Source of the DNA: a bacterium
GTDB taxonomy: Bacteria; Myxococcota_A; Bradymonadia; Bradymonadales; Bradymonadaceae
NCBI GenBank assembly: GCA_030427705.1
Contig: JAUIBR010000035.1
Span: 1 to 64,000, forward strand
Reading direction: 5' to 3'
DNA length: 64,000 bases
Below the pieces are notes generated by a model. That model saw only the letters and a program-made list of their open reading frames with translations, had not been told where the DNA came from and did no database searches. A program made the translations under genes and the position numbers. Below, in pieces: positions 33,904-44,412 of this stretch (the stretch's first letter is position 1; each line of letters begins with the position of its first letter).

Positions 33904-34938
33904 GTGAAAAACGTAGTAACGACAATCAGCTTCCTCCTGGTCATGATCCTGAGCACGAGCGCGTTCGCGCGCTCCAACCGCGTAGCTCAACTGCCAAACG
34001 GTGGAGATTTTGGGTGCGACATCTGCCATACGGCAGCGAACGGCCTGAACGACTTTGGATTTGATAGCTTCGACTACACCGCAAACGGCAACGTGCAATG
34101 GGGACCCGAACTCGCCGCACTGGATAGCGATCGCGACGGCTACCCCAACGGTGTCGAGCTCGGTGACCCCACCGGCAGCTGGCGACCTGGCAACGGAAAT
34201 CCAAACGGTCAGGTATCCGATCCGGGCGACCCCATGTCCACTTTGTGTGGAAACGGCTCGCTTGAAGGCAATGAAGAGTGCGAAGGCGGAAATCTTCAGG
34301 GCGAATCCTGTGATTCCCTGGGTCAGGGCGTTGGAACGCTTCGTTGCTCACCTACGACCTGCACATTCGACACCTCGAGCTGCGGTTCGTGTGGCGATAA
34401 CATCGCGCAAACCTCCGAAGACTGTGACGGCACGGAACTAAACGGGGCTTCCTGCGAAATGCTTGGTTTCTCAGGTGGAACGCTCGCGTGCAGTAGCAGC
34501 TGCCAATTCAATACTGGCGCATGCGAAGGCGGAAGCGGCAACGGCGGGTACTCACTGTGCGGTGACGGACTCGCGACGGGTGCAGAACCTTGCGATTCGT
34601 TCGACCTTCGCGCGCAAACCTGCCAAACACTCGGCTTTGACGGCGGCGCGCTCGACTGCACCGCGACTTGCGAATACAACACCAACGGTTGCACGGGCGC
34701 AGGTCCGGTTGATCCACCAAACGACCAGCCCGCGAACAGCGGCAACCCATCGACGCCGACCACAGGCGGAGCACTTGGAGATCCCGGTGCTCAGAGCTCA
34801 GACCCATCGAATCGTATCGAGATGTCTGGACATGTTTGCACCGTGACCAATGTCGACGGTCGCTCGCCATGGGCCCCCGTTGCCATCTTCTTTGGGCTGT
34901 TTGTGCTGGGCGTTCGAAGCCGCTCGCGCAACAGCTAA
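33904..34938 (+). CDS. Temptin-like Cys-rich protein with MYXO-CTERM-like tail
   Basis: The product is 344 residues starting at GTG 33904, which gives a signal peptide (VKNVVTTISFLLVMILSTSAFA). Residues about 25-85 (CDICHTAANGLNDFG ... LDSDRDGYPNGVELGDPTGSW) follow the temptin pattern CxxCH...FG...DSDxDGxxNGxELGDP; the CxxCH could be a disulfide rather than a haem site. Residues about 110-270 contain DUF4215-like Cys repeats (CGNGSLEGNEECEG, CGDNIAQTSEDCDG, CGDGLATGAEPCD). After a Pro/Gly-rich spacer comes Cys, a hydrophobic segment (WAPVAIFFGLFVLGV) and a terminal RSRSR, a MYXO-CTERM-like sorting tail. The protein is probably exported and then processed and surface-anchored. Its stop overlaps the next gene's stop by 4 bases. 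Confidence 0.82.
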   Translation: MKNVVTTISFLLVMILSTSAFARSNRVAQLPNGGDFGCDICHTAANGLNDFGFDSFDYTANGNVQWGPELAALDSDRDGYPNGVELGDPTGSWRPGNGNPNGQVSDPGDPMSTLCGNGSLEGNEECEGGNLQGESCDSLGQGVGTLRCSPTTCTFDTSSCGSCGDNIAQTSEDCDGTELNGASCEMLGFSGGTLACSSSCQFNTGACEGGSGNGGYSLCGDGLATGAEPCDSFDLRAQTCQTLGFDGGALDCTATCEYNTNGCTGAGPVDPPNDQPANSGNPSTPTTGGALGDPGAQSSDPSNRIEMSGHVCTVTNVDGRSPWAPVAIFFGLFVLGVRSRSRNS

Positions 34939-35339
34939 GACTCCGCTGACGCGGCCTCGGCAAGTGTCGGCTCCCATTCTGTATACCAGCGCGCAACCAT
35001 TCCTCGGCCACGACTGTGGTTTTCGAACGCGAGTTGCGTGTCCTGCGAGACGCAAGTCTCCCATACTCGAATCGGCATATGCCTCAATCGTCGTTTGAGG
35101 ATGACCGCTAGCTTCGCATCGGGAATCCGTATCTCGTGTGGCTGATAATACCAGGGACACGATTTTATCAGGTCGATGACAACAGACGCCGCGCTCTGAA
35201 TCGGGTCCACTTGCTCAATATCCCAAAACCCGTGGCCCTGAGGTGCGTGCGCGAAGAGCTGCACCTGAAACCCATGTTTCGTGGAGTAGGTCCGCGCGAG
35301 CGCGAAATCCCAAATAATCGGCTTGTACACAACACTCAT
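34935..35339 (-). CDS. Small soluble protein, unknown
   Basis: The product is 134 residues. ATG 35339 follows GGGAGG, so it is preferred to the frame back to 35360. Aromatic-rich (KPIIWDFALARTYSTKHGFQ, SCPWYYQPHEIRIPDAK, VARWYTEWEP), no signal peptide or membrane segment. I do not recognise the family. It is convergent with the temptin-like gene with a 4-base stop overlap. Upstream lies the leader region of the MATE gene, on the other strand. Confidence 0.65.
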   Translation of the reverse strand: MSVVYKPIIWDFALARTYSTKHGFQVQLFAHAPQGHGFWDIEQVDPIQSAASVVIDLIKSCPWYYQPHEIRIPDAKLAVILKRRLRHMPIRVWETCVSQDTQLAFENHSRGRGMVARWYTEWEPTLAEAASAES

Positions 35340-35765
35340 TTCATCCTCCCATCTAACCACAAAATCGTGGCTTCAACGCGGTTATCGTCGTTTTGAAATC
35401 GGCGTTGCGAAAAAAGTTGAGAAAGTGTTCTTGACCCACCCTCCGGGTTTGGCTAGGTCTGAGTCAGAAGCCGACAGAAGTCATAAGACGGAAATCCTTG
35501 ATGGATAGCATTCAGACTACATACCCAACCCCATCCCAGATGACGCCGCCGTTTGCGCGTGTGTACGTGCTCTGTGATGGGCTTACTGCCCATGGAGGTT
35601 CTGTCGGCTAGACATCGATCTTAGGAAAATCGCTTAAGTCAATTAGCCGCAGAACCCACACGGTCTGCGGCTTTGTTGATCCTGCCCTATCGCGATTCCC
35701 GTCAGGACAACCCGCAGGCCAAAACCCGAAGCCCTCGATGAAACGAGGGATAAGAGGAGGCCGAA
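35340..35765 (+). other. Structured 5' leader of the MATE gene
   Basis: The 426-base gap shows three plus-strand structures: ATGGGC-TTACT-GCCCAT (35576-35592); a 9-bp stem AGCCGCAGA/TCTGCGGCT (35645-35672) followed by TTGTT, which looks like a terminator; and CCCTCG-ATGAAA-CGAGGG (35732-35749) touching the ribosome site GAGGAGG. The order terminator then ribosome-site hairpin before a drug exporter suggests attenuation or a riboswitch. I could not match it to a known class. Confidence 0.45.
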
Positions 35766-37115
35766 ATGGGATCGCGAAGTGGAGAGAGTGGGAGACATCG
35801 CAAGTTTGCCAAAGGCAGTTTGAGCGAGGTCATCAGCGTGTCGTGGCCGATCGTGGTCAGCATGTTGTCGTACACAGCGATGGGCGTCACCGACACCCTG
35901 TTCGTGGGCTGGGTCGGAACGACCGAGCTCGCGGCTGTGGGGCTGGCAACGACGGCATTCTTCCTGTTCAACTCGTTTTTCATGGGAACGCTGAACGGCG
36001 TCAAAGTCATCAGTGCGCAAGCAACCGGTGCCGAGAAGCACGACCTCGCCGTCCATGCCGGATGGCAAGGGCTGCTGTTGGCGTTGCCATTCGGCGTCAT
36101 GCTGATCGCGTTGAGCGCGCTTGATGGCGTGATCTTTAGCCTGATGGGCGGCTCTGACGCCGTTCAGGCTCTGGCGTCCGAGTACTTTGGATGGCGCGTG
36201 TTGGGCTCGCCAGGCTGGTACATAGTCATCGCCGCGGGTGGCTATTTCCAAGGCATTGGCGATACGAAGACGCCGATGAAGGTGAATCTGTTTGTGAACT
36301 CGGCCAACGTGGTCTTGGACGCGATCTTCATCTTCGGCTTTGGGCCTATCCCTGCGATGGGGGTTGCGGGTGCTGCGATTGCGACGACCATCGCGTGCTC
36401 GATGGGCTTGGTCATCATGTTCACCATCTTCGTTCGACACGTGGGATTCCATGCACGACCTCACTTCAGGTTGATTGCGAAGGTGTTGCGCCTGGGTCTG
36501 CCAATCGGTGTCCGATACGTGCTGAACGTTGCCGGATTCACGGTCTTCACCGCCATCATCGCCCGTATGGGCGAGGCGGCGTTGGCTGCACATCAGGTCG
36601 CGTTCAAGATCATCAGCGTCTCGTTCCTTCCCGGTTACGGGATATCTGAGGCCGCGACGATCTTGACCGGTCAGTACGTCGGTGCTGGTGAATCCGATAG
36701 CGCACGCAAGTCGTACTTAAGCTCCATGAAGCTCTCGACCGGCTTGATGGGCGTGTTCGGCATCAGCTTCTGGATGTTCCCCGAAGCCTTGGTTTCGGTG
36801 TTCCAGACGGACCCTGATGTTGTTCGGATTGGCTCACAGCTCTTGCTGTTGGCCGCGTTGTTCCAGGTTTTCGATGCTATCGCTATGACCGGCATCGGAG
36901 CCTTGAACGGCACCGGCGACACGCGCTTCACGATGGTCATGAGCATCGCTGCTTCGTGGTTCATCATGGTTCCATTCGCCGCATTCTTCGGCGTGTACAT
37001 GGACATGGGACCCCTCGGCGCATGGCTCGGAATCACCATCGAGGTGTTCGCACTGGCGGTCATTTCAGCCATTCGCTTCCGGTCAGGAGCATGGCGTAGG
37101 CACGCCGTCGTTTAG
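35766..37115 (+). CDS. MATE family multidrug efflux transporter
   Basis: The product is 449 residues with 12 predicted transmembrane segments, the standard MATE length. Family features include VSWPIVVSMLSYTAMGVTDTLFVGWVG at TM1, ALASEYFGWRVLGSPGWYI, GYFQGIGDTKTPM, and in the second half AAHQVAFKIISVSFLPGYGISEAATILTGQYVGAGE and ALNGTGDTRFTM. MATE proteins export cationic compounds using Na+ or H+ gradients in the inner membrane. GAGGAGG precedes ATG 35766, and the long structured leader upstream may control it. A short GC hairpin (AGGTTCGGGC-TTCG-GCCCGAGCCT) follows the stop. Confidence 0.95.
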   Translation: MGSRSGESGRHRKFAKGSLSEVISVSWPIVVSMLSYTAMGVTDTLFVGWVGTTELAAVGLATTAFFLFNSFFMGTLNGVKVISAQATGAEKHDLAVHAGWQGLLLALPFGVMLIALSALDGVIFSLMGGSDAVQALASEYFGWRVLGSPGWYIVIAAGGYFQGIGDTKTPMKVNLFVNSANVVLDAIFIFGFGPIPAMGVAGAAIATTIACSMGLVIMFTIFVRHVGFHARPHFRLIAKVLRLGLPIGVRYVLNVAGFTVFTAIIARMGEAALAAHQVAFKIISVSFLPGYGISEAATILTGQYVGAGESDSARKSYLSSMKLSTGLMGVFGISFWMFPEALVSVFQTDPDVVRIGSQLLLLAALFQVFDAIAMTGIGALNGTGDTRFTMVMSIAASWFIMVPFAAFFGVYMDMGPLGAWLGITIEVFALAVISAIRFRSGAWRRHAVV

Positions 37116-37435
37116 GTTCGGGCTTCGGCCCGAGCCTAGACTTCGGCTCTTGGCTCTTGGCTATGGGTGTGGATCAATTTGTGTGCACATTGTGGGCGGT
37201 CCGCAGAGGCTTCCAGCTTTGGCTGATGCTCTCTTAAAAAAAAGTCTGTGCTCGTCTGTGTTTCGTCTGCGCCGTCTGTGGACACCACTCACCGTTGGCT
37301 ATCATTGTTAACTAGAATCTTGCCCATCCGTTGCGGTTCTCCCGGCCAAAGCTGACAGCTGGAAGCTGATTGCTGGAAGCCAGTGCGAATCCCCACAGGG
37401 TTGGATCACAAACGAAACCGGCTATTGGCTCTTGG
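37116..37435. other. Intergenic region with inverted and simple repeats
   Basis: The region between two convergent genes opens with the GC hairpin noted after the MATE stop, then a GGCTCTT heptamer repeat (37143-37165). Next is a run of GTCTGTG/GTCTGCG words (37242-37285). Two arms, GGCTTCCAGCTTTGGC (37208-37223) and the reversed GCCAAAGC...GCTGGAAGC (37345-37381), face each other about 130 bases apart. No gene is visible. Confidence 0.5.
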
Positions 37436-38434
37436 TCAAGCCCGCATGAGGAGCGAACCCGCGTTTACCCGAAATAGCGCAGGAAGCCGGCCTGGCTGCT
37501 CGCCATCAACGTCTAGAAGAACAGCATCACGCTCGGTCGTCTTGATACTAACGCTTTTCGCGTATCGCCGCGTGACTGTGTCCAAATCAAGGTGGGTTCC
37601 TTTGTAGATCTTGGACGAAAGCATCAGCGATTCCGATTTCTTCATGTCGGCAAAGAAGAGCACTTGAAATTGGCCGTCAGCGAGCTCGGCCCCTGGGGCG
37701 ACCCACATTCCACCACCGAAGTATTGGCCATTAGCCACGACGATTTGGAAGAACTTGTCGTCGACCTCATCCAGATTGTCGATTTTCGCCGTCATCTGCA
37801 TGTTGTCGTACTGGAACCAAGCGATGGTCGAGGCAGCAAGGAAACTCGCTTTGCCGCCTAACCCTTTCCACATCTTGTTGACGGTCTGATCAACAACACC
37901 GCCCATTCCGGCCGAGGCGATGTTCATGAACGTGCGGGATTCGAGCTTCCCATCGTGGTTGCGAAACACGATTTGCCCCACATCTAGCGGGCGAGGATCG
38001 CTGTTTGCGATACGTAGGACCGACTCGTTCACGCCGCCCATCACACCGATGGTTCGTCGGAAATCACCGCCCGTCCCCATCGGGATGAACCCAAACTCGG
38101 CCTCTGGATTGATCGATTTCAAGGTGTCTTCGTCGCTTTTGGCGCGAATGTAGCCGTCTGTATCGATTTCGTAGGCTTCCTGTGCGTCAATCTTCTCGAA
38201 GAAACCGTTGGTGACCTCGTTCAGCGTTCCGTCACCACCCACGGCAATGATCATATCCCAGCCAGCTCGGATAGCTTCGCGGGTCAGCAGTGTCGCGTGC
38301 TGCGGGCCTTCCGTGAACGCATAGTCAACTTCTGGGATGCGGTTCTGAACCAAGCGTTCAATACGCTCCCATTCCTTTTCGACCTGCCCCTGCGCGCCTT
38401 TGGGATTGGCGACAATGAATGCTCGCTTTGGCAT
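37436..38434 (-). CDS. Diacylglycerol kinase-type lipid kinase
   Basis: The product is 332 residues. Signature motifs of the DAGK catalytic fold: VANPKGAQGQ at the start, then IIAVGGDGTLNEVTNGF (GGDGTLNE) near residue 65-80 and FIPMGTGGDFRRTIG near 120. ATG 38434 with AAGGA upstream is preferred to the frame reaching into the next gene. Members phosphorylate diacylglycerol, sphingoid or related lipids. It sits 8 bases after the Fe-S protein gene in an operon with alkyl-DHAP-synthase-like and GlcE/GlcF-like flavoproteins, which suggests a shared lipid substrate. Confidence 0.9.
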   Translation of the reverse strand: MPKRAFIVANPKGAQGQVEKEWERIERLVQNRIPEVDYAFTEGPQHATLLTREAIRAGWDMIIAVGGDGTLNEVTNGFFEKIDAQEAYEIDTDGYIRAKSDEDTLKSINPEAEFGFIPMGTGGDFRRTIGVMGGVNESVLRIANSDPRPLDVGQIVFRNHDGKLESRTFMNIASAGMGGVVDQTVNKMWKGLGGKASFLAASTIAWFQYDNMQMTAKIDNLDEVDDKFFQIVVANGQYFGGGMWVAPGAELADGQFQVLFFADMKKSESLMLSSKIYKGTHLDLDTVTRRYAKSVSIKTTERDAVLLDVDGEQPGRLPALFRVNAGSLLMRA

Positions 38435-38442
38435 ATCCTTCC

Positions 38443-39579
38443 TTAGAATCCGCAAGCCGTGCACACGACGTCTAGCAACGTGGCACTGATATTGGCGTCT
38501 CGAACACGGCGAAACGCTTTGTTGCACGTGCTCGACGCACAGACAATCTTCGATCCGCCTTCACGGTCCATTTGATGGACGCGTTCTTGCGCGCATGCCT
38601 CGCTCGCCTCAGGCGCGATCACATGATAGTGCGCCGGCGCGCCGCAGCACGGCGTATCGTCGCGGGTAAACTGAAACTCGTCTGGAGGCGGGTCACACGT
38701 GGCATTAAGCACGACCCGGGTGGCGTCGTAGAGATTCAAATGTCGCCCCACGAAACACGAGTCGTGAAGCATCATTCCCGTTGCATCGACGCGGTCGCCG
38801 ACCGGCAATTCTTCGACCAGATCAGCGAGTAGCTCGAGGATGTGCACAACCTCAAGATCGCTTTCGAAGCCGCCGAAACTGCCGCCTTCGGTGTGCAGGT
38901 CAGCAAATGCAGCGCAGTCGGTGATGACATAGTCGACGCCTTCGAGCTTGCGCTCCATGCGTCGGCGATACGCTTTGTAGCCGATATCGTCGCCGTATGA
39001 GAGGACCGGAAACCCACAGCAGCCGTGGCCTTCACCATCATCGCGCGAAATCAAACGGGCTTTCTCGCCCAGAAGACTGTCCAACAGATTCCCAATTCGC
39101 GGGATAAGCTGTGGTTCGTATTTCCGTGTCTCGCAGTCCACGAAGAATCCGATGCGTCCGGCCGGGTCAAACGCTTCATTGATGGCGTCTGCGAGGCCAG
39201 CCTCTTTGTACGAATCTGGCTCGGAATGTGGAGAGTTCCCTTCGTAAAAGAACTCCGCGAAGCCGGCCAACGCCTCTGGGACCAAGCCCTTGCTATGCAA
39301 GGCGGCCCGCGCTTCCCACATGGCTTCCGGCACATCGCTGTTGTGCTTGCACCACGTCTGACACCGTTTGCAGCCCATGCAGTGCATGAACGTTTCGTAG
39401 ACTTCTTCGGAGGGTTCGACCGTGCCGTCCTGAACGTACTCCAACAAGCGCATGAGCGCCCATGGCGTAACCGTCTCGCGGTTCTCGGCCTCAGCTGCCG
39501 GACACGAGAATCGGCACATTTTCGGGCAGTAGGTGCAATAGGCCGTCGCTTTTTCGACCGATGGCGATAACGGTTTCAT
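38443..39579 (-). CDS. GlcF/HdrB-like Fe-S oxidoreductase subunit
   Basis: The product is 378 residues with two Cys clusters at the N-terminus (CTYCPKMCRFSCP and CMGCKRCQTWC, residues about 14-75), ligands for Fe-S clusters. Two CCG-type domains follow: GHGCCGFPVLSYGDD (about 190) and DTPCCGAPAHYH (about 310). This is the layout of glycolate oxidase GlcF and glycerol-3-phosphate dehydrogenase GlpC, which pass electrons from a flavoprotein to the quinone pool. Directly adjacent to the GlcE-like gene (no gap) and 8 bases from the lipid kinase. Note the N-terminal clusters are CxxCxxxCxxxC-like and slightly atypical. Confidence 0.88.
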   Translation of the reverse strand: MKPLSPSVEKATAYCTYCPKMCRFSCPAAEAENRETVTPWALMRLLEYVQDGTVEPSEEVYETFMHCMGCKRCQTWCKHNSDVPEAMWEARAALHSKGLVPEALAGFAEFFYEGNSPHSEPDSYKEAGLADAINEAFDPAGRIGFFVDCETRKYEPQLIPRIGNLLDSLLGEKARLISRDDGEGHGCCGFPVLSYGDDIGYKAYRRRMERKLEGVDYVITDCAAFADLHTEGGSFGGFESDLEVVHILELLADLVEELPVGDRVDATGMMLHDSCFVGRHLNLYDATRVVLNATCDPPPDEFQFTRDDTPCCGAPAHYHVIAPEASEACAQERVHQMDREGGSKIVCASSTCNKAFRRVRDANISATLLDVVCTACGF

Positions 39580-40719
39580 CTAAGGTCCTGTTGCCAGGCG
39601 GCGTTGGGGATCGAGTTTGGTCTTGAGCGTCTGCGCCCACGAGGGCCAGTGAATCGCCTCATCATCCATGACGGGTCGTGCGGTCAATGCGAGCGCCCGT
39701 GCGTCGGTCGGCAGTTCAACGGCGGCGCGGCCACGACTAAACCGGATGAAGGCTCGAGCCTGTCTACGCGACCAATCCCAGACTTCGACATTCTCGACTC
39801 CGTCGTCCAGACTCGAAAGTGCGGAAGCCAAGTGTTCGAGCGAGAAAGTCGCAGCGATCGTTCGTTTGGATGAGCTCAGTTCGCGTCGATCTGGGTGCGC
39901 TTTTTCAAGGGCTTCACGGTGTTCAGAGACCGCCTGACGGCTCCCAATCTCAGCACCTGGCACACTCGCCTTCAGCTCACGCTCGACGCCGCGAAGCACC
40001 CGTTCAGGCCCATGAACAGCTATGCTAAGAACGTTGTCGGCCAAGTGTGTCCAGCTGGTCCGCACACCCAAGTCGATGATGTTGGTGTAGTTCTCAACCG
40101 CTTCTTCGATGGACGCGACCTTCCACTGGAACAGCCGCGCGTCGGCGGGCTTCCACGCTATCAAAGTCGTGTCCAATATCGCGCCTACGAGTCCTTCCGC
40201 ACCAATGAATGCATAGCGGTGGTCGGGGCCGGTCGCCTTACGAGGAGCCGCGAGATAGCGGTAATCACCAGAATTCGGGCTCGCTGTTGAAATGGCAATA
40301 CACGCACTGCGCAGGTCACCATTCCAAAGTTCCTTGCCGTAGTGTTGATAGCGCCCCAAAAGCCCACCAATTGTGGATGAACTTGGATAGAGATGGCATC
40401 GCTCGAGCGTCAGACCGCGCTCCAAGAGTTCGGCCTGGAGGTCACCCCACCGAATCCCGGCTTCGACCCGGGCCAAGCGGCTTTCCCGGTCCACAGACAG
40501 GATTTGCGTGCACTTCGTCGTGCGTACAACGTCGAAGCCGCGCTCACCAATCACGGATGAACGAAGGTGTTGCCCGTCCCCAATGAGCATCAGGGGCGTG
40601 TCGCTATCGTTGATGAGCTCTCGCAATTCGGCGCCGTTTGTCGGCCACCATTCCTGCTTCGGAACGCTGATAGCGCGCTTTTCATAGAAGGTTTTTGCGA
40701 CGCGTTTCTTTGGTTTCAT
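39580..40719 (-). CDS. GlcE-like FAD-binding protein
   Basis: The product is 379 residues. ATG 40719 overlaps the stop of the upstream gene as ATGA; GTG 40725 is a less likely alternative. The FAD_binding_4 region shows LMLIGDGQHLRSS, RLARVEAGIRWGDLQAELLERGLTLE, SSSTIGGLLG and GAEGLVGAILDTTL. It is shorter than GlcD and lacks a recognisable C-terminal cap, as in the GlcE subunit. It probably pairs with the longer flavoprotein upstream and the Fe-S protein downstream as a three-subunit dehydrogenase. Confidence 0.82.
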   Translation of the reverse strand: MKPKKRVAKTFYEKRAISVPKQEWWPTNGAELRELINDSDTPLMLIGDGQHLRSSVIGERGFDVVRTTKCTQILSVDRESRLARVEAGIRWGDLQAELLERGLTLERCHLYPSSSTIGGLLGRYQHYGKELWNGDLRSACIAISTASPNSGDYRYLAAPRKATGPDHRYAFIGAEGLVGAILDTTLIAWKPADARLFQWKVASIEEAVENYTNIIDLGVRTSWTHLADNVLSIAVHGPERVLRGVERELKASVPGAEIGSRQAVSEHREALEKAHPDRRELSSSKRTIAATFSLEHLASALSSLDDGVENVEVWDWSRRQARAFIRFSRGRAAVELPTDARALALTARPVMDDEAIHWPSWAQTLKTKLDPQRRLATGP

Positions 40720-42326
40720 TGCCACGCCTCGTCTGGATAAACCTTGCCGGGATTCATGATGTGGTCGGGGTCAAAGGACGCCTTCATTGCACCAAAGAGC
40801 TCGGCCCCACCAGGGTGATCGAAGTGTGTCCACGGCGACTTCGAAAGACCCACACCATGGTGATGGGCGACGGAAGACCCGGTGCGGGCGACCGCGTCTA
40901 ATCCCGCCCTCCATGCGGATTGATAGCGATGTATGGTCTCGTCCAAGTCCGCGCCAAATCCCGCAAACGTGAAGTAGATCGAGCTTCCTTCTGGGTACAC
41001 ATGACTGAAGTGCGCCATCACAAATACATGCGGCGCCAATGCCTGCTTCACCGCTTGGTACAAACGGTTCAGATTTGACCACGTCGTTGAGACTTCCATC
41101 GTATCCACAAACGCACCCGCGTCGTAGAGCGCCGATTGTTTGTATGAGACCGACATCCGGTTTTGGTACCAATGCAATCCGGGCTCCTCGCCCATGTCGA
41201 TTCCGCGACGTCCCATCAACTCAAAGGCGAACTTGGATTCGTCGTCGGTGATGCCGCTGGTGCCTTCAAAGCCCATGATCAACAGACAATCCGTCGGGAG
41301 CACGTCCACGATCGCGTTGATAGCGAGCGGATTTCCGAGCACTCGACCCAATACTGCACGCGTTACGTCTGACATCCGTCCGCGAATCTCGCCCGCAACG
41401 TTGATGGGCAAGACCTCCATCGCGATGTCACCGAGTTTGGCGGTGAGCAGCTTGCTACGCAGACCTTCTTTGGAGTTCCCGGATTTCCGGCTTGCGATAA
41501 GCGAGTCGAATTCATCGTAGAGGCGCACAACTGCTGGACGAACGCCGTGCTGCATGACCTCGCGAATCGCGTCTAGCGCCGCGGGGACGCTGCTGAACTG
41601 GAATCCGCGATAATGCAGACGGGTTGGGAGCGGTGCTACGGACAAAGTCGATTCGGTGATCATGCCCAAAGTGCCTTCACTTCCGACCATCAGCTGGGTC
41701 AAGTCAGGACCGCAGTCTGGAACCAGATAGCGTGGCTTTCCAGCCAGCGGGTCTGGGGCGGTTTCGATGACATCGCCCGCGCCCGTCACCACACGTAGTG
41801 AGCGCACCATGTCCTCGATCTTACCGTATCGGCTTGAATACTGACCCGCGCTTCGGCCGGCCAGATACCCGCCCAGGCTGGAGCAATAAAGCGAGGATGG
41901 ATAGTGCCCCATCGTCAGGCCTCGGCGATTGAGCTCACGCTCCATGACCATGCCGATGATGCCGCTCTGGCAACGCATCGTCATGTCACCCTCGCGGGTT
42001 GCGACAATCTGATTGAGTCGCTTCATATCGACAACGACGCCGCCCTGCGTTGCGAGGGCACCACCGCAAACCCCTGAACCCGCACCATACGGGACAATGG
42101 GCGTTCCCGTTCGCCTCGCCCATTGAACAACGGCGAGCACCTCGTGTTCGCTGCGCGGTTGCACGATTGCGTCGGGTTGGTTGCGATGAATCTCGCGACC
42201 ACGGGACATGATGACCCCATGCGGCCAGCAGTCGTTATTGTACGCGATCTTGTCTACCTTTCGGTGCAGAACATGCTGCGCGCCAACGAGATCATTTAGG
42301 TCTTTGACCAGAGGTGTAGACGTCAT
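40716..42326 (-). CDS. FAD-dependent alkyl-DHAP synthase/GlcD-like oxidase
   Basis: The product is 536 residues. FAD-binding (PCMH) core: PYGAGSGVCGGALATQGGVVVDMKRLNQI and GGYLAGRSAGQYSSRYGKIEDMV, then GSEGTLGMITESTL. The C-terminal part has HFSHVYPEGSSIYFTFAGFG and SSVAHHHGVGLSKSPW. The paired His (HHHGVG) and the SHVYPEGSS stretch are characteristic of alkyldihydroxyacetonephosphate synthase, the ether-lipid enzyme, more than of GlcD. The DDEF-type pairing with GlcE- and GlcF-like subunits is typical of glycolate or lactate oxidases, so substrate assignment remains open. ATG 42326 was chosen by homology to the N-terminal start; TTG 42374 is possible. The promoter region is shared with the divergent gene at 42460. 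Confidence 0.85.
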   Translation of the reverse strand: MTSTPLVKDLNDLVGAQHVLHRKVDKIAYNNDCWPHGVIMSRGREIHRNQPDAIVQPRSEHEVLAVVQWARRTGTPIVPYGAGSGVCGGALATQGGVVVDMKRLNQIVATREGDMTMRCQSGIIGMVMERELNRRGLTMGHYPSSLYCSSLGGYLAGRSAGQYSSRYGKIEDMVRSLRVVTGAGDVIETAPDPLAGKPRYLVPDCGPDLTQLMVGSEGTLGMITESTLSVAPLPTRLHYRGFQFSSVPAALDAIREVMQHGVRPAVVRLYDEFDSLIASRKSGNSKEGLRSKLLTAKLGDIAMEVLPINVAGEIRGRMSDVTRAVLGRVLGNPLAINAIVDVLPTDCLLIMGFEGTSGITDDESKFAFELMGRRGIDMGEEPGLHWYQNRMSVSYKQSALYDAGAFVDTMEVSTTWSNLNRLYQAVKQALAPHVFVMAHFSHVYPEGSSIYFTFAGFGADLDETIHRYQSAWRAGLDAVARTGSSVAHHHGVGLSKSPWTHFDHPGGAELFGAMKASFDPDHIMNPGKVYPDEAWQ

Positions 42327-42393
42327 CGAATCAGCCACTTCGGATGGAGCAGGTAAGCTATCCGCTGAACGCAATTTCGTCTACCAAACACCA

Positions 42394-42422
42394 TTGACTC
42401 GCCACTCCGCCAAATCTAGATT
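42394..42422 (+). promoter_or_regulatory. Sigma-70 type promoter of the MopE-like gene
   Basis: TTGACT (42394-42399) and TAGATT (42417-42422) are separated by 17 bases and lie about 40 bases upstream of ATG 42460. Both hexamers match the consensus at four or more positions. Confidence 0.55.
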
Positions 42423-42459
42423 CAAGCATATTCACCTCGGTACTCTTTGGGGGATCTAC

Positions 42460-44408
<1,949 letters not shown>

Positions 44409-44412
<4 letters not shown>

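Noticed and set aside
35643-36593. 316-codon open frame on the minus strand
   Set aside because: It lies opposite the MATE gene and its product is low complexity, His/Arg/Gln-rich and unlike any protein; it is a shadow of the plus-strand gene.
40716-42326. Simple naming as glycolate oxidase subunit glcD
   Set aside because: The HHHGVG and SHVYPEGSS motifs point to the alkyl-DHAP synthase side of the family, so a gene symbol was not assigned.
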